64,000 bases of DNA, taken from positions 186,001 to 250,000 of the forward strand of contig JAUIKS010000015.1 of NCBI GenBank assembly GCA_030430565.1, read 5' to 3'. This stretch comes from Polyangia bacterium (lineage in GTDB: Bacteria > Myxococcota_A > Polyangia > Nannocystales > Nannocystaceae). The notes under the pieces were generated by a model that was not told the DNA's origin, made no database searches, and worked only from the letters and a program-made list of their open reading frames with translations. Positions 33,651 to 41,936 of the stretch are shown piece after piece. The stretch's first letter is position 1; each line of letters opens with the position of its first letter. The position numbers and the translations under genes were made by a program.

Positions 33651-35456
33651 ATGCCCCGGAAGCTACCCACGACCCCACGATCTCGCTGTCACGGGCGCCG
33701 GCTCTCGTTGGCGGCGGCGACGGTGCTCCTGCTCAGCCCGCTCGCGCTCGCGTGCTCCGACGACACCGTCGGGCCCGAGACCGACGGCGAGAGCGACACC
33801 GAGGGCGAGAGCGACACCGAGTCGGTCGCGGCCGCCTGCGTCGCCGAGCTCTCGCCCGGCGCGCTCGTGATCACGGAGATCATGGCGAACCCGACCGGCG
33901 CCGACGCCGGCCTCGAGTGGATCGAGCTGCACAACCCGGGCGCCCAGCCCGTGCCGCTCGACGGCGTGCGGCTCGTCACCTCGAAGGCCAATGGTGACTC
34001 GGAGGACAGCCACAGCATCTCGGGCCTCGAGATCGCGCCGGGCGGCTACGTCACCCTCGGCAACCTGCCCGACCCGGAGATGTTCGTCTTCATCGACTAC
34101 GGCTACGGCGACGCGCTCGGCGACCTGACCAACACGAGCGGCGTGGTCCGGGTGATGTGCGGCGAGACCGAGCTCGACGCGGTCATCTACGAGTCCGAGA
34201 AAGACGGCTCCTCCTACAGCTTTAACGGCGCGCTCGCGCCGGACGCCGAGGCCAACGACGACAAGACCGAGTGGTGCCGCGCGACCAGCCGCACCGCGAA
34301 TTTCCAGACCGGCGACGAGGGCACGCCGGGGCAGCCCAACGGCTACTGCCCGCCGCCCGAGGGCGAGTGCTACGAGGGCGCGAGCCGGCGCGCGATCGAC
34401 CCGCCTGGCCCCGGGGACATCGTGATCAGCGAGTTCATGGCCAACCCCGCGGGCGCCGACGGCGGGCAAGAGTGGCTCGAGCTGCAGGTCCTCGCGCCGA
34501 TCGACCTCAACAACCTCGAGATCGGCAAGCAGTTCGACGACGTCGAGCAGACCTTCTTCTCGGTCGACGACGTCGACGTGACCGCGGCCCCCGGCGAGCA
34601 GTTCCAGTGCACCTCGGTCGCCGCCGACACCACGCTGCTGCTCGCGCAGGGCGACAACCCCGAGACCAACGGCGGGCTGCCGGCGCCCGACCTGCTGCTC
34701 AAGAGCTCGCTGACGCTCAACAATTCCGACAGCGGGCTGTTCATCAGCTACGGCGGCGCGCTCATCGACGAGATCCACTACGCGTCGACGACCGAGGGCG
34801 AGGCGACCGCGCTCTCCCCCGAGTCGATGTCCGCCGACGCGAACGACGAGGCGGATCCGACCCAGAGCGAGGAGAGCGTGTGGTGCCTGGCGACCGCGCC
34901 CTACGGCAGCGGCGGCGCGGGGACCCCCGGGGTGCGCAACCCCAAGTGCGGGCAGTGCCTCGACGCCCAGAGCCAGATGATGCGGGACCCGAAGCCGCCG
35001 GGCCCCGGCGACTTGGTGATCACCGAGTTCATGGCGAACCCGATGGGCACCGACAGCGGCAGCGAGTGGTTCGAGGTCTACGTCGCGGCTGATGTCGACC
35101 TCGCCGGGCTGCAGGTCGGCAAGAAGCTCGAGGATCTGCAGACGCTCGCCAACCCGGAGGGCACGTGCCTCGCGGCCTCGGCTGGCGCCTACCTGCTGTT
35201 CGGGCAGACGGAGGGTCCGGAGGTCGACCACCTCTTCGACTTCGCGCTCTCGAACTCCGGCGACAACGCGCTGTACCTGCAGGCGCGCGACGTGCTGATC
35301 GACGAGGTGTTCTACGCCGCCGCCCAGGTCGACAACACGACCGCGAGCCTCGGGCTGAGCCCGCCGGACGCGAGCGCGAACGACGACGCCGACGCGGCCC
35401 CGTGGTGCCCGGTGGAGGGCGGCACGCCGCGCGCGGCCAACCCCGCGTGCCCCTGA
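33651..35456 (+). CDS. Lipoprotein with three lamin-tail domains
   Basis: A 601-residue lipoprotein (lipobox LALAC, then an acidic Ser/Glu linker). Three LTDs follow, opening at residues about 66, 262 and 460 with the shared pattern G-x-L-V-I-T-E-x-M-A-N-P-x-G-x-D-x-G-x-EW, and each closing with a WC segment plus a GTPG/GTPR-x-N-x-C motif. Between the second and third repeats similarity is high enough to suggest tandem duplication. No catalytic residues are seen, so the protein is probably a binding scaffold. It lies 33 bp after the nuclease gene and 39 bp before the four-LTD gene on the same strand. Confidence 0.85.
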   Translation: MPRKLPTTPRSRCHGRRLSLAAATVLLLSPLALACSDDTVGPETDGESDTEGESDTESVAAACVAELSPGALVITEIMANPTGADAGLEWIELHNPGAQPVPLDGVRLVTSKANGDSEDSHSISGLEIAPGGYVTLGNLPDPEMFVFIDYGYGDALGDLTNTSGVVRVMCGETELDAVIYESEKDGSSYSFNGALAPDAEANDDKTEWCRATSRTANFQTGDEGTPGQPNGYCPPPEGECYEGASRRAIDPPGPGDIVISEFMANPAGADGGQEWLELQVLAPIDLNNLEIGKQFDDVEQTFFSVDDVDVTAAPGEQFQCTSVAADTTLLLAQGDNPETNGGLPAPDLLLKSSLTLNNSDSGLFISYGGALIDEIHYASTTEGEATALSPESMSADANDEADPTQSEESVWCLATAPYGSGGAGTPGVRNPKCGQCLDAQSQMMRDPKPPGPGDLVITEFMANPMGTDSGSEWFEVYVAADVDLAGLQVGKKLEDLQTLANPEGTCLAASAGAYLLFGQTEGPEVDHLFDFALSNSGDNALYLQARDVLIDEVFYAAAQVDNTTASLGLSPPDASANDDADAAPWCPVEGGTPRAANPACP

Positions 35457-35495
35457 GCCCACCCTAGCCCGACGATCCACAGGAGCCCGCGCGCC

Positions 35496-37925
35496 ATGGC
35501 CAAGGCCACCCCATCGAGAGTTCGCACAACCGCCGTCGCGGCGATAGCGGCCGCGCTGTCCAGCGCCGGCCTCGGCGCCTGCACCGACCCCGCGCCCGAT
35601 CCCTGCGCGGCCATGCTGGCCGAGGGCGAGCTCGTGATCAGCGAGGTCATGACCGACGCGCCCAAGGGCCGCGAGTGGATCGAGATCTACAACGCGAGCG
35701 ATCGAGACATCCCGCTCGAGGGCGTCGTGCTCGCGTACGCGCGCGAGCGCGGCGGCGGCGGCAATTCCCACCGCGTCGAGGGAGCCGGCGCGACGCTCCC
35801 ACCGGGCGCGTACTTCACGATCGGGATGGTGCAGGACGAGGCCCGGCCGCCGTACATCAACTACGGCATCGGCGACGCGCTCGGCACCAGCGGCCTCACC
35901 AACAGCGGGGGCATCCTGCAGCTGCAGTGCGGGGGCACGCTGGTCGACGAGCTCGAGTACGGCTGGGAGGACGCGGAGCCGAAGGGCGCGTCCTTCAGCC
36001 TCAACGGCGAGCTCGCGCCGGACAGCGAGCGCAACGACGAGCGGGTGAATTGGTGCCTCACGCTCGAGCAGGAGCTGTTCACCTACGATCCGAACCTGCC
36101 CGACAACCGCGGCACGCCCGGCTCGCCCAACCCGCCCTGCGGCGGCGAGGACGTGGAGGTCGGGAACACCTGCGTGATCGCGGACGGCGACGCCGCCGGC
36201 ACGCTGCGCGACATCGTGCCGGCCATGCCGGGCGACCTGATCATCACCGAGTTCATGTCGGACCCCGGCGGCCCCGAGTCGACGGTCGAGCCCAAAGACG
36301 GCGAGTGGTTCGAGCTCTACGTCGCGCGCGACGTGGACCTCAACGGGCTGCGGCTCGGCAGCACCGGGCTGCGCGACGACATGATCAAGGGCGACGCCGA
36401 TCCGAGTGACGGCCTCGACGAGGACGAGGTCCTGCTGCTGCTGAGCGACGCCGACGCCGACCTCAACGAGAAAGAGTGCCTGCCCGCCGCGGCCGGCTCG
36501 TACCTGCTGTTCGCGCGCAAGGACGACCCGCTGATCAACGGCGGCCTGCCGCAACCTGACTTCACGTTCAGCTTCGACATCCTCAACAGCGACGCGACGC
36601 TGTTCGTCGGGCGGATCAACAAGAACGGAGGCCTCGACGCGCTCGAACTCGTGACCTACGAGGACGTCGGCGAGGGCGCCGCGTGGGCGATGTCGCCGTC
36701 CGCGCTCGACGAGGACGCGCCCGACCCCGCCAGCAACAACGACCCCGAGAGCTGGTGCCTCGCGACCGACGAGTACGGCCCCGGCGGCCGCGGCAGCCCC
36801 GGCGCGCCGAACCCCGCGTGCGTCGGCGGGCCGTCCGGCGACACCTGCCTCGACGGCGAGGAGCTGCGCGAGCAGCGGCCGCCGACGGCCGGCTCGCTCG
36901 TGATCAGCGAGCTGATGCCGAACCCCACGAGCACCGACAGCGACCGCGAGTGGATCGAGCTGACCGCGACCCAGGATGTCGACCTCACCGGCCTCGAGAT
37001 CGGGCGCGACGGCGAGATCAAGCTGACGATCGGCGAGGGCGAGCCCCACTGCTACCCGGTCGCGGCCGGCGAGCGCGTGCTGCTGGCCAAGCAGACCGAC
37101 GCCGCGATCAACGGCGGGCTCCCGGCGCCGGACTTCGAGATGGGCAGCGACCTCACGCTGCTCAACAGCGGCGGCGACCTGTTCCTCAGCCACCGCGGGG
37201 AGCTCGTCGACGCGATGACCTACTCGGGCAGCACCGAGGGCGCGGCCGTGCAGCTCTCGGCCGACAAGGTCTCGGCTGAGGACAACGACGACGAGGCGAG
37301 CTGGTGCGACGCGATCGCGCCCTACGGCGACGGCGACCTCGGGACCCCGCGCGCCGAGAACACGCTGTGCGGCGAGGAGCCGCCCGCGGGGCAGTGCGAC
37401 GACGACGGCGTGCCGCGGGACCCGGTCCCGCCCGGCCCCGGCGACCTCGTGATCAACGAGTTCATGGCCAACCCCGACGCGGTGAGCGACAGCGACGGCG
37501 AGTGGCTCGAGCTGCGCGTCGAGGCCGAACTCGATCTCAACGGGCTCAAGCTCGCCAAGTCAGAGGACGCGCTCGCCGAGGCCGACGAGATCAACGACAG
37601 CGCCTGCCTGCACGTGACGCCGGGTCAGCTCCTGCTGCTCACGGTCAAGGACGCTGACAACGGCGGGCTCCCGGCGGCCGACTTCTCGCTGCCGATCACG
37701 CTCAACAACTCCAACAGCGGGATCTACCTCGGCCACGGCGAGACGCTGATCGACGGGGTCGCCTACGCCTCGTCCCAGGGCGCCGGCGTGGCCGCGAGCC
37801 TCGATCCCTCGGCCAGCGCCGCCGACAACGACGACGCCGACGCGGCGCCCTGGTGCGACGCGGGCGCGCCCTACGGCGACGGCGACCTCGGCTCCCCCGG
37901 CCAGGAGAACCCGACGTGCGGCTGA
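35496..37925 (+). CDS. Lipoprotein with four lamin-tail domains
   Basis: An 809-residue lipoprotein (lipobox LGAC). Four LTDs open at residues about 45, 245, 468 and 650 with variants of G-x-L-V-I-S/T/N-E-x-M, followed by EWIE or EWFE, and each ends with a WC plus G-S/T-P-G segment and a Cys. Acidic loops (DGLDEDEVLLLLSDADADL) interrupt the second and fourth domains. It is a paralogue of the preceding three-LTD protein. With eight LTDs encoded in three consecutive genes around two nucleases, a role in holding nucleic acid or nuclease at the cell surface is the best inference. Confidence 0.85.
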   Translation: MAKATPSRVRTTAVAAIAAALSSAGLGACTDPAPDPCAAMLAEGELVISEVMTDAPKGREWIEIYNASDRDIPLEGVVLAYARERGGGGNSHRVEGAGATLPPGAYFTIGMVQDEARPPYINYGIGDALGTSGLTNSGGILQLQCGGTLVDELEYGWEDAEPKGASFSLNGELAPDSERNDERVNWCLTLEQELFTYDPNLPDNRGTPGSPNPPCGGEDVEVGNTCVIADGDAAGTLRDIVPAMPGDLIITEFMSDPGGPESTVEPKDGEWFELYVARDVDLNGLRLGSTGLRDDMIKGDADPSDGLDEDEVLLLLSDADADLNEKECLPAAAGSYLLFARKDDPLINGGLPQPDFTFSFDILNSDATLFVGRINKNGGLDALELVTYEDVGEGAAWAMSPSALDEDAPDPASNNDPESWCLATDEYGPGGRGSPGAPNPACVGGPSGDTCLDGEELREQRPPTAGSLVISELMPNPTSTDSDREWIELTATQDVDLTGLEIGRDGEIKLTIGEGEPHCYPVAAGERVLLAKQTDAAINGGLPAPDFEMGSDLTLLNSGGDLFLSHRGELVDAMTYSGSTEGAAVQLSADKVSAEDNDDEASWCDAIAPYGDGDLGTPRAENTLCGEEPPAGQCDDDGVPRDPVPPGPGDLVINEFMANPDAVSDSDGEWLELRVEAELDLNGLKLAKSEDALAEADEINDSACLHVTPGQLLLLTVKDADNGGLPAADFSLPITLNNSNSGIYLGHGETLIDGVAYASSQGAGVAASLDPSASAADNDDADAAPWCDAGAPYGDGDLGSPGQENPTCG

Positions 37926-37993
37926 GCACGCGCGACCCGTCGCGAAGATCCCCGCGCTCCCGTCGAGCTGCGCGTTGGGGCATACTCAAGCAA

Positions 37994-38617
37994 ATGTTCA
38001 CCGCCCGCGCCGCCGCCCCGCTGCTCATCGTGTCGCTCGCGGGGCTGCCGTCGGCGCTCGCCTGCCCGATCACCGACAGCACGACGACCACGCTCATCAC
38101 CGGCACGAGCGACGACGGCGAGGCCTCGAGCGGCGGCTCGGAGAGCGCCGCGAGCTCCACGAGCGCGGGCGGGCCCGGCTGCAGCGCGCCGAGCTCGGTC
38201 TGCGGGCCGAGCTACGGGACCGTGAAGCGCGTCATCGACGGCGACACGATCGAGCTCACCAACGGCCTGCGGATCCGCTACCTCAACATCAACGCCCCCG
38301 AGAGCGGTCAGGACTCGCTCGAGTGCTTCGGCCTCGAGGCCAAGGACTTCAACACGGCCTGGGTCGAGGGCGAGCAGGTCTGCCTGCACTACGACGACGT
38401 CGAGTGCGCCGACAAGTACGACCGCCTGCTCGCCTACGTCGAGACCGCCGAGGGCGAGGTCAACATCGAGATGGTCGAGCAGGGCTTCGCCTGCGCGAAG
38501 TATGTGGGCCCCAGCGGCGAAGACCGCAAAGCCGAATTCGAAGCCGTCGAGACGCTCGCCCGCAACTCCAAGCTCGGCCTGTGGGAGATGTGTGATCCCT
38601 CGGTCTGTGACTTCTGA
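37994..38617 (+). CDS. Second thermonuclease (SNase-like), short exported form
   Basis: A 207-residue protein from ATG 37994; the frame runs upstream into the previous gene but only this start gives a signal peptide (SLAGLPSALAC, possible lipid Cys). A Ser/Thr/Gly linker (about 30-65) leads to an SNase domain: KRVIDGDTIELTNG, IRYLNINAPES (catalytic Arg and Glu), CADKYDRLLAYVE (second Arg) and NIEMVEQGFACAKYVG. Six cysteines in the domain suggest disulfides, as expected for an extracellular enzyme. It lies 68 bp after the four-LTD gene on the same strand. Confidence 0.88.
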   Translation: MFTARAAAPLLIVSLAGLPSALACPITDSTTTTLITGTSDDGEASSGGSESAASSTSAGGPGCSAPSSVCGPSYGTVKRVIDGDTIELTNGLRIRYLNINAPESGQDSLECFGLEAKDFNTAWVEGEQVCLHYDDVECADKYDRLLAYVETAEGEVNIEMVEQGFACAKYVGPSGEDRKAEFEAVETLARNSKLGLWEMCDPSVCDF

Positions 38618-38625
38618 CGACGCCC

Positions 38626-38679
38626 GCTCCACCTCCTCGCTCGCTCCACCTCCTCGCTCCACCTCCTCGCTCGCTCCGC
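38626..38679. repeat. Short direct repeats forming a polypyrimidine/polypurine tract
   Basis: Three exact copies of the 13-mer GCTCCACCTCCTC (38626-38638, 38643-38655, 38656-38668) followed by a partial copy. The plus strand is almost all pyrimidine. It lies just upstream of the helix-hairpin-helix gene and downstream of the second nuclease. Confidence 0.75.
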
Positions 38680-38698
38680 GCCGCCGCTCCGAACGCCC

Positions 38699-41203
38699 GT
38701 GACTGCCTCCCCGACAGCACATCGCCTCCGTGTAGCCAGCGGCGCGCGTTCTCGCGCAATTTTGCTCATTACCGCGCTCGCCGTGCTGATCGGGCGCCCG
38801 GCGAGCGCGGCCGAGTACGAGCTGTTCATCGACGTCGACGACGAGAACGACCTCGTCGAGCTCAACGTCAACGGCGACATCTCGGCCGAGACCTTCGAGA
38901 CCCTCGTCGAGCTGATGCGCCGCGGCCTCGACCTCAACACGGCCACCCGCGAGGAGCTCTTCACGCTCCCCAACCTGACCTACGACGACGTCGACGCGCT
39001 GCTCCAGTACCGCAGCGACGTCGGGGTCATCCTCGACCCGGCCGCGCTGGTCCGCGCCGGCGTGCTCTCGCGCCGCAAGCTCGCGGCGATCGCCGCGTTC
39101 TTGATCATCCGCCAGCCCGGCGTGCCCGCGGTCGCGACCAGCGGGCGCGCGCGCTACCGCGTCGCGTGGTCGCAGGAGGACGACCTGGTCCCGCCGATGG
39201 CGCTCGACGCCGAGCTCGAGACCGCGAAGCACCTGTCCTTTGGCTTCAACGCGCTGCTCCAGCGCCTGCGCCCGGGCGACGTCCGCTGGGACCCCGCGAG
39301 GCAGGCGCTCTCGGCGACGCCCGAGGCCGCGCGCGTGCGCCTGCCCAAGGCCTTCATCATGTGGGACACGCCCAAGTGGGGCGTCGTCGCGGGCACCTAC
39401 ATGATCGGCTTCGGCCAGCGCCTGACCTTCGACAACACCCGCAAGTACACGCCCAACGGCTTCTCCCGCGACAACACGATCTACCCGCGGCCCAACAACC
39501 TGACGCAGCGCTGCCGGCGATCGCAGGGCGAGCTCACGCCCGACGATCCGGCCTGCGACCCCGAGCTTGACGGCGTGTACATGACGCCGGATTTCCGCTG
39601 GCGCGACTCGCTGCAGGGGGTCGCTATCGGCGCGAAGCACCTGTCTCTCCCAACAGGCTGGCTCCAGACCTACGGGTGGTTCTCGTACCAGAACCGCGAC
39701 CTCTACCAGTACTACCTCTACGACAAGAGCGTCTGCGACGACCCGCGGGTCGACTCGGCGGACTACCCGCAGTGCAGCTCGCCCGACATCTACGAGCGTA
39801 ACCCCGAGGACCCGCTCGCGCCCTCGCCGACGCTCAACTACCAGACGCTGCCGAACATGTTCCGTCAGCTCACGGCCGGCGGGAACTTCAGCTACTTCTT
39901 CGACCGGCGCACGCACGTCGGCCTGACCGGCTACGGCTCGGACGTCCACATGAACGTCCAAGACGCGCCCATCGACTTCCAGGATCACTATCAGGTGCCC
40001 TTCGGCGGCCCGTTCGGCGCGATCGGGGTCGACGCCGCCTGGGGTCGCAAGTGGTCCGACCTCGGCGTCGAGCTGGCGCGCAGCTTCGACAAGATGCCGG
40101 CGGAGTACACAAACCCCGACGGCGCGATCACCCAGGACAGCGGCGGCGGCGGCTTCGCGGGGATCGTCCGCCACACCGCGACCTGGCAGAGCAGCGGGAA
40201 CAAGCCGAAGGCCGACCCCCAGCAGCCCGCGCGGGTGCACGCGCACGAGCTCGAGACGATCGTGCGCTACTACCAGCGCGGCTTCGCAAACCCCTACGCG
40301 CGCCCGCTCTCCTCCGACGACCAGGTCGACGGCCTGCGCGCGCGCGACGAGCTCGGCGGGCGGATCCGCTACACCCTGACCAACAAGCGCAGCCGCGTGC
40401 AGACCTGGGTGAACTTCTGGACCAACGACCAGCTGCAGGTCCCGCGAATTGACCTGTACGCGCGCGGCGGCTACGAGGTCGCGCGCTGGTTCACGCCGAG
40501 CGCGTGGATCAAGTACCGCAACAAGGACCTGCTGGAGAACGGCCCGGGGCAGTGCTTCGGCGCCTACACGACCTCGAGCGGCGCGATCGTCCAGGACCCC
40601 ACGGACAACCCCGACGGCGCCGGCCTCGACGATCTGATCGGCGTCGAGGGCAGCGAGCGCTGCAAGGGTCAGCAGATCACGCTCAACGGGCAGCTGCGCT
40701 TCGTGCCGCACCGCCGCGTGACGATCACGCCGCGCTACCAGCACCGCTGGATCGACGACGTGACCTTCAACCGGCGGCTCAACCTGGACGAGAACGTCCT
40801 CGACACGCCCGCCGAGATCACCGGGCGGCTGCGCCAAGACGCGCAGGTCTGGTTAACGGTCGCCTACACGCCGATCGACGACCTCCGCCTGCGCGCGCGC
40901 GCGCGCTACCTCAACGAGGCCTACCAGGTGCAGGAGGAGCGCCCCGAGCAGGTCCGCGACGCCGACGACGTGGACATGGACGGCGACACCAGCGAGTACA
41001 TCACGACGGGCGAGCTCGAGAGCAACGACTACCTCGAGCACTCCCTGTGGACGTACCTGGACGTCAGCTACCTGATCAAGAAGACCTTCCTGATCCGGCT
41101 GCGCTACGACCTCTACGCCTGGCTCGATAACCGCGACAGCACGCAGGCGCGCCGCCCCAACCCAGAGAACCGACTGTTTCTCCAGCTCGAGGCGCGCTTC
41201 TAG
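38699..41203 (+). CDS. Outer-membrane-barrel-like protein with N-terminal helix-hairpin-helix DNA-binding motif
   Basis: An 834-residue exported protein (GTG start 38699; signal peptide ending near RPASAAE). Residues about 75-140 contain a ComEA-like helix-hairpin-helix: LDLNTATREELFTLPNLTYDDVDALLQYRSDVG (residues about 78-110), with the LNTA and LP signature. The remaining 670 residues are beta-strand rich with alternating aromatic residues, periplasmic-type loops and a terminal strand ending in phenylalanine (FLQLEARF), the hallmark of an outer membrane barrel. A periplasmic DNA-binding plug on an outer membrane barrel would suit DNA uptake or surface retention. It follows two nucleases and three LTD genes in the same direction. 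Confidence 0.75.
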   Translation: MTASPTAHRLRVASGARSRAILLITALAVLIGRPASAAEYELFIDVDDENDLVELNVNGDISAETFETLVELMRRGLDLNTATREELFTLPNLTYDDVDALLQYRSDVGVILDPAALVRAGVLSRRKLAAIAAFLIIRQPGVPAVATSGRARYRVAWSQEDDLVPPMALDAELETAKHLSFGFNALLQRLRPGDVRWDPARQALSATPEAARVRLPKAFIMWDTPKWGVVAGTYMIGFGQRLTFDNTRKYTPNGFSRDNTIYPRPNNLTQRCRRSQGELTPDDPACDPELDGVYMTPDFRWRDSLQGVAIGAKHLSLPTGWLQTYGWFSYQNRDLYQYYLYDKSVCDDPRVDSADYPQCSSPDIYERNPEDPLAPSPTLNYQTLPNMFRQLTAGGNFSYFFDRRTHVGLTGYGSDVHMNVQDAPIDFQDHYQVPFGGPFGAIGVDAAWGRKWSDLGVELARSFDKMPAEYTNPDGAITQDSGGGGFAGIVRHTATWQSSGNKPKADPQQPARVHAHELETIVRYYQRGFANPYARPLSSDDQVDGLRARDELGGRIRYTLTNKRSRVQTWVNFWTNDQLQVPRIDLYARGGYEVARWFTPSAWIKYRNKDLLENGPGQCFGAYTTSSGAIVQDPTDNPDGAGLDDLIGVEGSERCKGQQITLNGQLRFVPHRRVTITPRYQHRWIDDVTFNRRLNLDENVLDTPAEITGRLRQDAQVWLTVAYTPIDDLRLRARARYLNEAYQVQEERPEQVRDADDVDMDGDTSEYITTGELESNDYLEHSLWTYLDVSYLIKKTFLIRLRYDLYAWLDNRDSTQARRPNPENRLFLQLEARF

Positions 41204-41566
41204 ACATGTTCTCTCGTTCTCTCGTGGTGTGAGCGGCGCTTCATCGAAGCTCAACAGCCACGCGAGCCCGAAGAGCCAACGCCGTGCCGCATTCTCTCGT
41301 GTTGTGTGCGGTCATCAACGCGCGACGGTCGCGAGCATGAGCACCACGAGACGCGAACGAGCGAGACGTCCCGTCGAAGCTCAAGGGACGCGCGCGAGCC
41401 AGGGAGGAGCCGTCTGAGGACGGCGAGCGCCACGGCGCTCGTCCGCTTATCAGGTACCGACGCTCGCCGCCCGGAAGACGGAGGGTCCCCTGGCGTTAAG
41501 CAGCGGCCCGATGCCCGCGACCTGTAGGCATTCGAAACGAGGACACCGTCATCGCAGAACTAGAAA
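41204..41566. other. Structured intergenic region with imperfect repeats
   Basis: No credible gene. An imperfect 20-bp direct repeat (about 41217 and 41290, ttctctcgtg...) is followed by a second repeated block (tcgaagctcaa at about 41245 and 41374). A perfect stem CGAGCGCC/GGCGCTCG lies at 41424-41441. A structured RNA is possible; I see no known family. Confidence 0.35.
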
Positions 41567-41734
41567 CTACTCGATCCCCAAGCGATCGCCGACCCTGCTC
41601 AGCAGCACGCTGAGCGCCCGCCAGGCGGCCGTCCCGGCGCCCTGCAGGCTGACCCCGGGCGCGCGCCAGGCGGGCGGCGGTCGCCAGGCGCGGTGGCTCA
41701 GGACGCGCGCGCTTCGCCGCCCTCGCTGGGTCAC
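41567..41734 (-). CDS. Possible small ORF, 55 residues
   Basis: From GTG 41734 to TAG 41567, with strongly GC-ending codons, especially in the last 35 codons (GAGTAAWRALSVLLSRVGD, helical and mildly amphipathic). No homologue recognised and no ribosome site seen. It could also be a remnant of a longer gene. Confidence 0.25.
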   Translation of the reverse strand: MTQRGRRSARVLSHRAWRPPPAWRAPGVSLQGAGTAAWRALSVLLSRVGDRLGIE

Positions 41735-41760
41735 GCTGGAATCGGTATACATGACTGATT

Positions 41761-41785
41761 GGACATGCAATTTACAAACATGTCC
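41761..41785. promoter_or_regulatory. Inverted repeat GGACATG-N11-CATGTCC followed by T-rich DNA
   Basis: A perfect 7-bp inverted repeat in the most AT-rich stretch of the gap, followed at about 41793-41799 by a T run. It could be an operator or a weak terminator read on the plus strand. Confidence 0.35.
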
Positions 41786-41923
41786 TTTCATACTTTTTTG
41801 AGTACCGGCCGCCGCCCCGCGCCGCAAGAGTCCGCAAGTGCGGCGGCTCTCGCATTTGCAGCCCGCGAGCTCGCAGCGCACGCGCCTACACCCGCGCTCG
41901 CTGGACACGCGATCGCGCGCGCG

Positions 41924-41929
41924 TACTAT
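41924..41929 (+). promoter_or_regulatory. Candidate -10 element TACTAT, leaderless-type spacing
   Basis: TACTAT, 7 nt, then the GTG at 41937. Supports that GTG as the real start of the LOG gene. Confidence 0.35.
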
Positions 41930-41936
41930 CGCGCCC

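Noticed and set aside
33663..37193. 1176-codon open frame on the minus strand
   Set aside because: Antisense to the two LTD lipoprotein genes. The long frame follows from strong GC3 bias; no domain is visible.
37871..40837. 988-codon minus-strand frame
   Set aside because: Mirrors the second thermonuclease and HhH-barrel genes; composition is that of a shadow frame.
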